NCBI GenBank assembly: GCA_026390135.1
Contig: JAPLGN010000014.1
Span: 1 to 62,402 of the forward strand
DNA length: 62,402 nt
Direction of reading: 5' to 3'
Origin: Campylobacterales bacterium
GTDB lineage: Bacteria > Campylobacterota > Campylobacteria > Campylobacterales > Sulfurimonadaceae
Shown here in pieces: positions 20,820 through 30,331 of the stretch. The translations under genes and the position numbers were made by a program. Below the pieces are notes generated by a model. That model saw only the letters and a program-made list of their open reading frames with translations, searched no databases and had not been told where the DNA came from. Position 1 is the stretch's first letter. Each line of letters begins with the position of its first letter.

Positions 20820-20870
20820 AAAGATTTTAACCGAGACTGGCGTACAACCATGGAAAAAGCACCCTGCTAA
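20820..20870 (+). pseudogene. Relic of the 3' end of a Cys-rich-domain gene paralogue
   Basis: This stretch reads KDFNRDWRTTMEKAPC-stop, nearly the same as the end of the Cys-rich protein, KAFNRDWRVTMEKALRN-stop. No start or upstream coding sequence remains. Several of the differences are at synonymous third positions, suggesting that the copy was once translated. It marks the right edge of the GGDEF-EAL gene. Confidence 0.75.
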
Positions 20871-20893
20871 ATCCTAACTGCTGTTAACGCGTA

Positions 20894-22015
20894 TTATTTT
20901 CCTTTTCTTTTTTTCTGTTCTTCATCTAATAGCGCACTTAAGAGATTAGATACTTCTCGACTTGCTGATTCTGCATCTTTAAAATAGCTCATGACATTTT
21001 TCGAATTTTCTCCGCATGTTCCCGCTTTTACACAATGAATGGCATCATGAATACGATCATGTACCACTTTATGAGGCGCTTCAAGCTTAGGAAAACTTGG
21101 GACCGAGCCAAATACTTCTTTTCCAAGTCCAGCCTCATACCATTTACCCAAACGGCATCCATGATGATCCGCAAATTCATTATCCACACTATTTAAAAAT
21201 ACCGTTTTGTATCCTCTGGATTTAAACAGAAGATGATCCAGCTTGACAAGTGAAATGAAGGTTGAGTACAACACATCACGCGAGCAGTTGTCGATCTCCA
21301 TTGTACGATGATTTAACTCAGATAGTGAAGATTGGAAATGATTAAGCTTCTTGTTGGATTCAGAAGATATTGTCTCCATGGAGCCAGAACGTTCATCAAT
21401 CTCTGTGGCATTTTGTTTAAGACTCTGGACGCTCATTTCAACTTCTTGCGTTGCCTTTTGCGTTCGTTCTGCGAGCTTTCGTACCTCATCGGCAACTACG
21501 GCAAATCCTCGTCCATGTTCTCCTGCGCGTGCTGCTTCAATCGCAGCGTTTAGTGCTAACAGGTTAGTTTGATCTGAGATATCTTTAATGAGGTTTATAA
21601 TAGAGCTAATCGATCCTACACTGCTACTAAGCTGAGCGGCTGAATTGTAATTATTGGAGATGTTGTCGGCTAATGCTTGTTGCGTATTTAGAAGCTCTGT
21701 AATCTCATCATTGATTTCAACGGAAGACGCACGATTGAGACGATTTAGCTCCGCAATTTCACCAAGTTCATCAACATTAAGTCCAAGATCTTTTTGCAAT
21801 ACAGAGAGATCATTCTCAGAACCAGCAACGAGGTTCTCTGTGAGTTCATGAATAAGAGTATACATGACCTTATCGTGACGCGCTGTAGTGTTTTGCTCAT
21901 TAAGTTGTTTATTTTCTTCAGACATTTTTGCCATAGAAAATTCAATCTCTGCCATTTTACTTTTTAATATTTCATATTCATGAACTTGATTTATATATCT
22001 TTTCTTATAAAACAT
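20894..22015 (-). CDS. Cytosolic chemoreceptor with C-terminal zinc-binding CZB domain
   Basis: A 373-residue protein without membrane segments. An N-terminal coiled coil (about 8-50) leads into a short MCP signalling region with [20 protein letters not shown] (about residues 160-180). A C-terminal CZB domain (about 255-345) carries [23 protein letters not shown] and [11 protein letters not shown], the His/Cys set that binds zinc. TlpD of Helicobacter has this architecture and mediates energy or oxidant taxis; the same role is inferred. The signalling core is closely similar to that of the receptor at 14385-15962. Confidence 0.92.
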   Translation of the reverse strand: MFYKKRYINQVHEYEILKSKMAEIEFSMAKMSEENKQLNEQNTTARHDKVMYTLIHELTENLVAGSENDLSVLQKDLGLNVDELGEIAELNRLNRASSVEINDEITELLNTQQALADNISNNYNSAAQLSSSVGSISSIINLIKDISDQTNLLALNAAIEAARAGEHGRGFAVVADEVRKLAERTQKATQEVEMSVQSLKQNATEIDERSGSMETISSESNKKLNHFQSSLSELNHRTMEIDNCSRDVLYSTFISLVKLDHLLFKSRGYKTVFLNSVDNEFADHHGCRLGKWYEAGLGKEVFGSVPSFPKLEAPHKVVHDRIHDAIHCVKAGTCGENSKNVMSYFKDAESASREVSNLLSALLDEEQKKRKGK

Positions 22016-22125
22016 TTTTACCTCTTAATTACAAATATTTATTTATTATAACACGTAAAAACCCAAGTAAGGAGATGGATTATAGAAATAGGGTAAAATA
22101 GGCAAATATATTTGCGAGGGTATAA

Positions 22126-23814
22126 ATGCGTCTTGTTTTCATATTATTCACATTACCATTTTTACTTTTTGCCAAACCGATTCCATTGCTTTTTTCGGGC
22201 AATGAAAAAATTTCCTCACGTGATTTATACGATGTTCTTGGACTCAGGCTTCCCTATGCTATTGAAATATGGGAGAATAAACCCTCTATAGAACCCTCTA
22301 TTTCAGCTCAAAGCGTCACTGCTCTGACTAGCTATTATCGAGCCAAAGGCTATTTTGGAGCTAAAATAACTCCCGTTATCTCCGATACTTCTATCACCTT
22401 TGGTATCCAAGAAAACGATCCTATCGTAGTTATCGACATTCAAGTCAACAGCATTCTCAATATTGCTAACGCCATTGAGCTTCGTCCAAATGCACTCTTT
22501 GATCAAGATAAATTTACTACCTCAAAAATACAAATTAAAAAACGTTATCACGATGAAGGGTATTGTAATGGGACATTCAATTCCAAAGCATGGGTCGATA
22601 TCGAAACCCACGAAGCGCATCTGCTGTTTGAAGCAACGCCCAATGAACAATGCACCTTTGGACCGATCCTTGTCGAATCTACCCCCAATATTGATGGTAC
22701 ACTCGCAGCATCTATGCTTCGATTTGATGAGGGTGATACCTACAGTCTTGAGGCAATACAAAAAAGCTACGAAGCTCTCTATGCCCAAGAGTCTATTGCG
22801 CGCGTTTCTATCAATGATACCGATCGCAATGGCAGTGTCGTTCCCATTAGCATAGGAATTGAAGAAGTAGACAAGCCAATTCGATTCAGCGCTGGTTTGG
22901 GTATCAGCAGCGACCAAGGTCTAGGTGGACAAATCGGCTTAAAACACCGTAACTTTTTTGGTAATCTTAAAACCCTCTCTCTGGAAGCAAAATTCACAGA
23001 AATCAAAAAAACAGCTGCCAGCATCCTCTCTGTTCCGCTCTATAATCATCTTTTTAGCTACGGTGAAGTTGGATATTCAGATGAACTGTTTGACGGATAC
23101 AAATCTGAAAGTGTTTTTGAAAAACTAACTCTAAAACACCAAGCCTACCCAACCTCCATTCTAATGTCTTTGCTATTTGATCAAGCCAAAACGTATGAAA
23201 GCAGTAATATCGCCGCATTTCCCAATTCCAATCTTTTTATCCCCTCTCCTATGGCGGAAATCAATTTTGACACACGAGACAAACTCCTCGAACCGACAAA
23301 AGGCAACTGGATCAATGCCAAAGCTCAAGGCTCACTCTACTCTGGAATCTCCGATGCTACTTATTTTAAAACACTTCTTGCAGGAGCACACATAGAAAGT
23401 TTCGGCGAACATATCATTGGTGTACGGGCACAATGGGGAGTATTGCGAACGTACGAAGGAGATGTCCCCAGTGCATATCGGTTTTACGCAGGGGGGATGA
23501 ACTCCAACCGAGCCTACAGTTATCGTGATTTAGGTCCAAAAGATCTCCATGGTAATCCGCTGGGGTTCAATTCCCTTCTTGAAGGGACACTCGAATACCG
23601 ATTTCCTATTTATGACGCTATCCGTGGAGTTTTGTTCAGTGACCTTACTTATGGCTCTGACAACTATCTCCCTGACTACTCCACTCCGTACTGGGGAGTA
23701 GGGGGAGGGTTACGCTATGTTACGCCCATTGGTCCTATCGCAATTGACGTAGGATTTGATCCCAATGATTTTGGGCAATATGCATTTCACTTTCGAATTG
23801 GGGAACTGTTTTGA
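22126..23814 (+). CDS. tamA: TamA/Omp85-family outer membrane assembly protein
   Basis: A 562-residue protein with signal peptide (MRLVFILFTLPFLLFA), POTRA-like repeats (about 25-240) and a C-terminal Omp85 barrel (about 255-562) that ends in a Phe. YRFYAGGMNSNRAYSYRDLG is the L6-loop region of the family, and GVGGGLRYVTPIGPIAIDVG the penultimate strands. With TamB it helps build the outer membrane, in autotransporter assembly and phospholipid transfer in other bacteria. It overlaps tamB by four bases. Confidence 0.88.
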   Translation: MRLVFILFTLPFLLFAKPIPLLFSGNEKISSRDLYDVLGLRLPYAIEIWENKPSIEPSISAQSVTALTSYYRAKGYFGAKITPVISDTSITFGIQENDPIVVIDIQVNSILNIANAIELRPNALFDQDKFTTSKIQIKKRYHDEGYCNGTFNSKAWVDIETHEAHLLFEATPNEQCTFGPILVESTPNIDGTLAASMLRFDEGDTYSLEAIQKSYEALYAQESIARVSINDTDRNGSVVPISIGIEEVDKPIRFSAGLGISSDQGLGGQIGLKHRNFFGNLKTLSLEAKFTEIKKTAASILSVPLYNHLFSYGEVGYSDELFDGYKSESVFEKLTLKHQAYPTSILMSLLFDQAKTYESSNIAAFPNSNLFIPSPMAEINFDTRDKLLEPTKGNWINAKAQGSLYSGISDATYFKTLLAGAHIESFGEHIIGVRAQWGVLRTYEGDVPSAYRFYAGGMNSNRAYSYRDLGPKDLHGNPLGFNSLLEGTLEYRFPIYDAIRGVLFSDLTYGSDNYLPDYSTPYWGVGGGLRYVTPIGPIAIDVGFDPNDFGQYAFHFRIGELF

Positions 23815-26672
23815 TAAAAATGACTCCAAAAAAAATCCATCTAAAACGGCTTTTAAGAGCCCTCAAACATCTATTTGTTGCTCTTCATGCTCTTACCGTC
23901 ATAGCGATACTTCTCGCATCTGCACTTTTTTACATCGCTTTTCGTCCCGATGGGCTTGCTCTGCTTAACACGAATATCCTAACTCCTATGGGAATTGGGT
24001 ACACCTCTGCTGAGGGTTCACTCTCGCAAGGGATAACACTGCACAATCTCCATTCTGAGAGTATTGATGCCAAAACCCTTACTCTGGATTACAATCTCAC
24101 GGCTATTTTGAAGGGAAAGCATGTAATTGATTCGATAAATATTGATGGATTGCAAATTCATTTGGAGGATTTCATCAGCGACGATGATACCCATTCTCTT
24201 CCTCTGCCGATATTTGCCATCAAAGAGGTAACATTAACCAATCTTCAACTTATCAGTACCTACCCGATCGAACTTGATATTCATGGCAAAGATGGCTCAT
24301 TTAACGGTAAAAATCTTAACTTCAAGACCATCACAGCCTCAATAAGAACCCAATACGCAAGCGGGGCATTAAGTGGAACGCTAAAAAACAATGCCATCAC
24401 AGGAAAGGGAATCGTCTATCCCCATGCATCCCAGCTTGACCCCTATCTTGCCGATTTCGTCACGCTCCCTACTTCACAATCGGTTGATATTTTGGAACTT
24501 TCTGATTCTAACGTACGATTATCTACCCATTTTAATACCCTAAATGCCAATTTTGATCCCAAAATATCACTTAACGCGATAACGCTAGGTATGGATTATC
24601 GCTATAAAGATCATTACCTCGATTTTAATGCTCTTTATACCCTTCTTCGAGATACCAATCGGATGCAAACCTCCCAAAAGCTCCGCTATACTCTTGATGG
24701 GGTAACTACCACTACTTTTACAGGGGAACTTCTCGCCTCTTCGGTTCCACTCCCGGCTAAAATCATTACGGGAAGTTTCCGTGATGATACCGAAGGAGTT
24801 GCAGGTAAACTCTCCATGGCGGAAACTTCTCTTCTTCTTCAAAGCGGTGATTATGAAGATTTCAAATGGCATTTTACTACTCTCAATGATAGCCTTAACT
24901 TTCTCCCGATGCTTCCAGAAACAGTTAAAAACTCACGCTTTACAGGATCAGCCAATGGTAATTATCATCGCAGCAGCAAAACGCTAAATGGAACTTTTGA
25001 CGCTCAGCACAATCACGCTGACATCAACGGTACGATTCTTTTTCACGATGACAAACTTCAGCTAAACGGAAAAATGTTCCTTCCGCCAAATGCTCCGACA
25101 TGGAAAGAATGGAGTATGAAACCGCCGTCCGAACTGGACTTTTCCCTTACCCAAAAAACAGATATAACTCATCTCTCTCTTAATGGTGAGAACTTTGCTC
25201 TCTCGCTGCAACGTCATAATGAGATGATTCAAGGTTCTGGGAACTATATGGCAAGTTTTTTTGATATTAGCGGGAACCAAAGTGATACTTCTACGGTTAT
25301 GATTATCACCACCCTCACTCCCTCCCTCAATAAGACACTGACTCTGAATTCCGCCATAACACTCCCAGAAACGGGTTATTATGATGCCGAAATACGCACC
25401 TCTACCCATATTACTTACGATACTTCACTTCATATCTATACTAATATTGAGATACCATGGTACGCTGCCGTTGTCGATTCCAGACATCAATACAGCGGAA
25501 CCAATAGCACGCTTTCTCTTAGCTACAATGCCAATCAAATTCTTATTGACCAATACAATCTCGATATTGCCAATCACTCTATCACATCCACGCGTAAGTC
25601 CTATTTACACATTGATCCCTCTGGAAATCTCATTATTGATGAAATTTGGATATTCGATGCTCTACATTTAGATGGAACGGTCGATACAAGTACCTTGAGT
25701 ACTGTGCTCAATCTAAAATCGGACAAATTCACCTACAACGGGCCGGAGGGGGAAGCACATCTTGCTCTTGATTTGCATTACACCCGAGACACCAATGCGA
25801 CCCAAAAACTTGCCGGTAACATCACTGTTTTAGATGGACAAATCACCTATCTTCCGCTTCAACAGTTCAAAGTGATGGATGAGGATGTCATTATTATCCA
25901 AGACGTAACTGCACCCAGCAAATCTTCTCTCGCCGTTGAAATAAAAATAGCTGCGCTAAAACCCATACATTACCTCACCAAAGAGCTCGATATTGATCTA
26001 ATTCCAGACTTCACTCTCTGGAAAGATCCAAAAAATGATATGCAAATTTTGGGAATGGTCACCCTTACAAACGGCACGATTACCACCAGTGGAAAAACCT
26101 TTACCCTTCGTCCCAGTTATGTTTATTTTGGCGGTGAAATTCCCAATAATCCATATCTTGATATCACGCTCAACCATGAAGTTGATTATAAAAAAATCCA
26201 AATCTACATTACACACAGACTGGACTCTCCTATCTTCTTATTCAGTTCTGATCCCGTCATGAGTCAAAATGACATTATGAGCTATATCCTCTTTGGTGCG
26301 TCATCCGATGCCACATTCAACTCTGGCAATGGCAGCAATATCAGTGCACGAGCTGATGCCACCAATTTCATGCTTGGAGCAGGACTTAAAGGGCTCATCG
26401 GCGGAGCCACCAAACTTCAAATTGACACCATGAATATCCTCACCACAAAAGAAGGCGGAATGGGTTTTGAAGTGGGAGCACGCCTCAACAAAGATTTCCG
26501 TGTTGTTTATAAAAATGATGCCATTTCGAGTGTTTTAGTGCAATATACAGTCAATCGCTGGTTGCGTCTCGATGCTGATATTCATGAGTTAGGGCAGGGA
26601 ATAAATGCCATTTACATCAAAGACTTCCATGATTTTCTCCCCCACAATAGTGTCCAAAAAGCAAAACCTTGA
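23811..26672 (+). CDS. tamB: TamB-family inter-membrane protein
   Basis: A 953-residue protein with an N-terminal membrane anchor (about 22-45), a long beta-rich central region and the C-terminal DUF490/TamB domain (about 640-950; GMVTLTNGTITTSGKTFTL, PYLDITLNHEV, SDPVMSQNDIMSYILFG). TamB spans the periplasm as a hydrophobic groove and partners TamA. It is shorter than the enterobacterial protein (about 1260 residues), mainly in the middle. The start is TTG at 23811 overlapping the tamA stop; an ATG at 23820 is an alternative. Confidence 0.87.
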   Translation: MIKMTPKKIHLKRLLRALKHLFVALHALTVIAILLASALFYIAFRPDGLALLNTNILTPMGIGYTSAEGSLSQGITLHNLHSESIDAKTLTLDYNLTAILKGKHVIDSINIDGLQIHLEDFISDDDTHSLPLPIFAIKEVTLTNLQLISTYPIELDIHGKDGSFNGKNLNFKTITASIRTQYASGALSGTLKNNAITGKGIVYPHASQLDPYLADFVTLPTSQSVDILELSDSNVRLSTHFNTLNANFDPKISLNAITLGMDYRYKDHYLDFNALYTLLRDTNRMQTSQKLRYTLDGVTTTTFTGELLASSVPLPAKIITGSFRDDTEGVAGKLSMAETSLLLQSGDYEDFKWHFTTLNDSLNFLPMLPETVKNSRFTGSANGNYHRSSKTLNGTFDAQHNHADINGTILFHDDKLQLNGKMFLPPNAPTWKEWSMKPPSELDFSLTQKTDITHLSLNGENFALSLQRHNEMIQGSGNYMASFFDISGNQSDTSTVMIITTLTPSLNKTLTLNSAITLPETGYYDAEIRTSTHITYDTSLHIYTNIEIPWYAAVVDSRHQYSGTNSTLSLSYNANQILIDQYNLDIANHSITSTRKSYLHIDPSGNLIIDEIWIFDALHLDGTVDTSTLSTVLNLKSDKFTYNGPEGEAHLALDLHYTRDTNATQKLAGNITVLDGQITYLPLQQFKVMDEDVIIIQDVTAPSKSSLAVEIKIAALKPIHYLTKELDIDLIPDFTLWKDPKNDMQILGMVTLTNGTITTSGKTFTLRPSYVYFGGEIPNNPYLDITLNHEVDYKKIQIYITHRLDSPIFLFSSDPVMSQNDIMSYILFGASSDATFNSGNGSNISARADATNFMLGAGLKGLIGGATKLQIDTMNILTTKEGGMGFEVGARLNKDFRVVYKNDAISSVLVQYTVNRWLRLDADIHELGQGINAIYIKDFHDFLPHNSVQKAKP

Positions 26673-26733
26673 TATCCGTCAATGTTTTGCATTACTTCAA
26701 ACGCTATACTTTGAAAAAAAGTGGAGATAACCA

Positions 26734-27168
26734 ATGATTTTAGAATTTATGCGAGACGACCATCGAGCCTGTGACCACCTCTACACCGAAGCTGAAAATG
26801 CCCTTGCCGATAAAAAAATAGATGAAGCCAAAACTCTTTTTGACCAGTTTTATCGTGCCACCAATCACCATTTCGACATGGAAGAACGCGAACTTTTTAT
26901 CACATTTGAAAAGCGAACAGGGATGATGGGCGGACCGACGCAAATGATGCGCTACGAACATCAGCAGTTACGTGCTCAGTTGGAATCTATGCTCAAAGCA
27001 CTCACCGAGGGCAAGTATGATGATTTTTTCGGTATCGGCGAATCCTTTATGATCATGCTCCAGCAACACAACATGAAAGAGGAGCAAATGCTCTATCCTA
27101 TGATCGACCGCGCCTTAGCCGATGATGCTGAGATTATGATCCAAACGCTAAAAGAGATGCCCCAGTGA
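26734..27168 (+). CDS. Hemerythrin-domain protein
   Basis: A 144-residue four-helix protein with hemerythrin-type iron ligands: DDHRACDHLY (His), HHFDMEERELF (His and Glu), RYEHQQLR (His) and QQHNMKEEQMLYPMID (His and Glu). Such proteins bind a diiron centre and O2 or NO. It overlaps the DUF2249 gene by four bases and leads a three-gene set with it and a polytopic membrane protein, a combination suggesting a response to NO or oxygen. Ligand and role are inferred. Confidence 0.85.
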   Translation: MILEFMRDDHRACDHLYTEAENALADKKIDEAKTLFDQFYRATNHHFDMEERELFITFEKRTGMMGGPTQMMRYEHQQLRAQLESMLKALTEGKYDDFFGIGESFMIMLQQHNMKEEQMLYPMIDRALADDAEIMIQTLKEMPQ

Positions 27169-27407
27169 TTTTAATCGATGCGCGAGAACTGGAACACCCC
27201 ATCCCGCTGGAAATGACAGTCGATGCGTTTAAAAATCTAAAAGGCTCAGAAGTGATCCATTTCATCAACCGCCGCGAACCCATACCACTGTTTGAAATAC
27301 TCACCAAAAACGGCGGGTTTTATCTCTCACGTCAAAACAGTGAGGGAGTATGGCACATTCACATTACCCGTGACCCGAATCTCGACTTGGAAGCCATCCA
27401 TGTTTGA
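27165..27407 (+). CDS. DUF2249-like small protein
   Basis: An 80-residue protein with DARELEHPIPLEMTVDAFKN and INRREPIPLFEILTKNGGFY, resembling DUF2249 domains, which have a TusA-like fold and commonly sit next to hemerythrins and nitrogen-oxide genes. The TusA catalytic Cys is absent. Its end overlaps the start of the following membrane protein by eight bases. Confidence 0.7.
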   Translation: MILIDARELEHPIPLEMTVDAFKNLKGSEVIHFINRREPIPLFEILTKNGGFYLSRQNSEGVWHIHITRDPNLDLEAIHV

Positions 27408-28668
27408 GGGGCTTTCCCTCGATCAAGCTCCTCCTCTTTCGGTGGTGATGCGCTTCTTTCTCACCGTTCCCGTATTTGGATTATTCTTAAGCCTTCTTAT
27501 GATTTTTGCCCCGCATGACGTTCTCACCCTCAGTCATCCGCTCTCACTGGCGAGTATCCATTTGCTCTTTTTAGGAATTATATCAATGGGAATGCTGGGT
27601 GCACTTTTTCAGATGCAAAGTGTCTTAGGCGGTAAACCCATCCCTCAACCGCAGGGAAGCTCTCTGATCATACACACATTGTTCACACTTGGAACCCTCT
27701 CTCTAGTATGTGCCTTTGCCTTTGGAATCAGTGAACTTTTTATCGTTGCAGGAGTATTTTTAGGAAGTGCCATTGTCTATTTTGCTCAAATCCTCCTACC
27801 CTTACTATTTGGAAGCATCACCCATGATACCCTCAAAGGGATGCGCTTGGCAGTAATAGCGCTACTGCTAACCGCCACGTTAGGAATCGTTATGGCAACG
27901 TCGTATGCCTCAGGAGTATTTGGAGAATACCACGCTCTCATCCGTACCACTCACTACTCACTGGGACTTATCGGCTGGATTGCGATGCTGATTGTTCATG
28001 TTGCGTTTCAAGTGGTAGAAATGTTCTATGTCACCACCCCTTACAGCGCTTGGTGTAAACACAACGTCGGACGGATACTCGTGGGCGTTCTTGCCCTAAA
28101 AGTTCTTTGGCTCTTTTTAAATCTCCCTTTCCCCTGGGTAACGGATATGATTGTAATATCACTGCTGCTTGGATTTGTTGTAACAACGATGAAGCGATTA
28201 CAGATGCGCAAACGACGTGTTAGTGATGTTAGTATCTGGTTTTGGAGGGGAGGAATTGCTTTACTTGGAATCGCTCTTATGTCATACACTGGTTACGTCC
28301 TTAGTGATTATGCCTCGCTAGAGACGGTAAGCCTTATAGCCTTTGCCTTATTTGCATTGTCAATTATTTTGGGGATGATGGGGAAAATAGTTCCTTTTCT
28401 AGTTTGGTTTCATCTCAGTTCATCGGGCTTTATGGATACCCCGATTATGTCCAATATCATTCCTCAAAAAAGATCAAAAATCCTCTTTTGGCTTTTTTCC
28501 ACCACGGTAATATTTGCCCTTCTTGCACCTTTTTATACCAATATTCTAATCCTCTGCGGTCTTACAAGCACCGCAATGTTTGCCCTGCTTCTTTTTAATC
28601 TCATCGCCGCAAAACGACTCTATCACCATACGCTCCGACACGGGACAAAATTTAGCTTTGAGAATTAG
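27400..28668 (+). CDS. Polytopic membrane protein of the hemerythrin/DUF2249 set (NnrS-like)
   Basis: A 422-residue protein with about twelve membrane helices. His residues lie in or beside several helices (SHPLSLASIHLLFLG, RTTHYSLGLIGW, LIVHVAFQVVEMF, VWFHLSSSG), which would allow haem or metal binding as proposed for NnrS. The start at 27400 is the ATG overlapping the end of the DUF2249 gene; the frame is open upstream but lacks a better start. NnrS membership is a guess from topology, His pattern and neighbours. Confidence 0.6.
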   Translation: MFEGLSLDQAPPLSVVMRFFLTVPVFGLFLSLLMIFAPHDVLTLSHPLSLASIHLLFLGIISMGMLGALFQMQSVLGGKPIPQPQGSSLIIHTLFTLGTLSLVCAFAFGISELFIVAGVFLGSAIVYFAQILLPLLFGSITHDTLKGMRLAVIALLLTATLGIVMATSYASGVFGEYHALIRTTHYSLGLIGWIAMLIVHVAFQVVEMFYVTTPYSAWCKHNVGRILVGVLALKVLWLFLNLPFPWVTDMIVISLLLGFVVTTMKRLQMRKRRVSDVSIWFWRGGIALLGIALMSYTGYVLSDYASLETVSLIAFALFALSIILGMMGKIVPFLVWFHLSSSGFMDTPIMSNIIPQKRSKILFWLFSTTVIFALLAPFYTNILILCGLTSTAMFALLLFNLIAAKRLYHHTLRHGTKFSFEN

Positions 28669-28883
28669 TCTCGGCTCGTTATCTATTATTTTTTTGCAAA
28701 TGTGGATTTGATAATATCTACCAATTCCCTATCAACAATGCGAAAACACCGATGTCAAGTAATAATAAAAGCACCCAAAGTAGCAATTAATGCAGTACAA
28801 AGTTAAAATGTTTCCAGCCAAAACACTCAAAGATTAAGTGAGAATTTCAGATGTAAACGGTATAGTTTCATCCTTCCGACAAT

Positions 28884-28971
28884 GGACAGCTGGCCGAGTG
28901 GTCGAAGGCGCACGCCTGGAACGCGTGTAAAGGGCAACCTTTCTAGAGTTCGAATCTCTAGCTGTCCGCCA
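28884..28971 (+). tRNA. tRNA-Ser(GGA)
   Basis: An 88-base sequence folds as a class II tRNA: acceptor GGACAGC / GCTGTCC, a 5-bp anticodon stem CACGC / GCGTG around loop CTGGAAC (anticodon GGA), a long variable arm, and T-loop GTTCGAATC. The 3' CCA is encoded. It stands alone between the NnrS-like gene and a small membrane protein gene; the roughly 215 bases before it show nothing else convincing. Confidence 0.97.
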
Positions 28972-29021
28972 CATTCTCCTAAAAATACCTATTTTAAATC
29001 CATAAAAAGTCCTCAAACATC

Positions 29022-29333
29022 ATGAAACATAAACTTAAAGCCAAAATACAAAAAATCGTTCAGAATCCTAAAACAAAAAAAGCATTTCTATCCATGAAAC
29101 CTGAAAAATCGCTGTGGGGGTTCTTTGGAATTATCCTTTTTTTCATCGTGCCTGAAATCATCGCCTTCATCTGGGGCGTAAATATCACATCTTACGCTAA
29201 CAGCGAGCTATTAATTGCCACTTCTATGCTTGAGCAACAATATTACAAACTGCTGATAATGCTTTTTGAAGACGGTGGAAGCTGGACCAATCTTGTAATA
29301 GGTACGGCATTGCTTATCTGGCTATTTTTTTGA
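29022..29333 (+). CDS. Small membrane protein of unknown function
   Basis: A 103-residue protein with a basic N-terminus (about 1-30) and two hydrophobic segments (about 33-53 and 87-103). I do not recognise a family. It begins 51 bases after tRNA-Ser and may be transcribed with it. There is no strong ribosome site. Confidence 0.5.
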   Translation: MKHKLKAKIQKIVQNPKTKKAFLSMKPEKSLWGFFGIILFFIVPEIIAFIWGVNITSYANSELLIATSMLEQQYYKLLIMLFEDGGSWTNLVIGTALLIWLFF

Positions 29334-29425
29334 TGTCGAACCGTTATAATCGACGGCCGTGCTCTTATGATGAGCAAACTATTAAATCTATTTGGGTATC
29401 ATTTTTAAAAACAAGGTTATTATAA

Positions 29426-30313
29426 ATGTCAAAAAGCGTAAAAGCCGCGTTACTTGCAAATGGATCTATTGCTATAGCAAAAGGTCTAGCGGCATTTTTT
29501 ACCGGTTCTGCCTCCATGCTAGCAGAAGCTATCCACAGTACAGCCGATTGCGGTAATCAAGTATTGGTCATGGTGGGTCAAAAACAAGCAGCCAGAGGCA
29601 GATCTGAATTCCATGCCTTTGGTCAAGGAAAAGCAAACTTTTTTTGGTCTTTTGTTGTCGCTGTTGTTCTCTTTTTATTAGGAGGGCTTTTCTCTATCTA
29701 TGAAGGAATTCACAGAATAAGCGATCCTAAACCCATCGAAAATCCTCTACTCATTATTGGGATCATTGTTTTTGCAGTCATTCTTGAAGGAAGTGCATTA
29801 AGAATAGCCCTCAAAGAGAGTAATTCAAAATTAAAAGATCTTTTTTCGACGATTAGAGAAAGTTCATCTTCTCATATTTTAGTCGTTTTAATCGAAGATT
29901 CAGGCGCATTGCTGGGACTGGTTATTCTCTCTTTAGGATTAGCATTATCCGAATTCGTAGATCCAATATTCGATGGTATCGCAGCATTGATGATCGGGAT
30001 GCTTTTAATCGGGCTATCGACGGTATTGTTTATTGAACTCAAAAAACTACTGATCGGCGAAAGTCTTGATCGTGAAACTACAAAGAAAATAAAAAATCTT
30101 ATCAGAGATGAGTCGAATGTAATGGTTCATATCAATGCGGTAAGAAGTATGTTTATCGGTTCTAACGAAGTGCTGCTGATCATTTCGATGAATGTACAAG
30201 ACGACGCATCAGGTCATGCAATCGAGCAGGACATTAAAGAACTAAAATACAAACTGCAAAAAATGTTTAAACAGCATAAGATGCAGATATACATCGATGT
30301 ATTTGAATTTTAA
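29426..30313 (+). CDS. Cation diffusion facilitator family transporter
   Basis: A 295-residue protein with six membrane helices and a cytoplasmic C-terminal domain (about 210-295). The first metal-site motif is HSTADCGNQ, an HxxxD arrangement; the second reads EDSGALLG, with Glu where His or Asp is usual. CDF proteins export Zn, Fe, Mn or Co in exchange for protons. Metal preference cannot be read with confidence. The ribosome site AAGGTT precedes the ATG. Confidence 0.88.
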   Translation: MSKSVKAALLANGSIAIAKGLAAFFTGSASMLAEAIHSTADCGNQVLVMVGQKQAARGRSEFHAFGQGKANFFWSFVVAVVLFLLGGLFSIYEGIHRISDPKPIENPLLIIGIIVFAVILEGSALRIALKESNSKLKDLFSTIRESSSSHILVVLIEDSGALLGLVILSLGLALSEFVDPIFDGIAALMIGMLLIGLSTVLFIELKKLLIGESLDRETTKKIKNLIRDESNVMVHINAVRSMFIGSNEVLLIISMNVQDDASGHAIEQDIKELKYKLQKMFKQHKMQIYIDVFEF

Positions 30314-30331
30314 CTTTTGAAGACACTATAA

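Noticed and set aside
27292-27399. Upstream extension of the NnrS-like frame
   Set aside because: It runs inside the DUF2249 gene; the ATG at 27400 gives a normal overlap and membrane-protein start.
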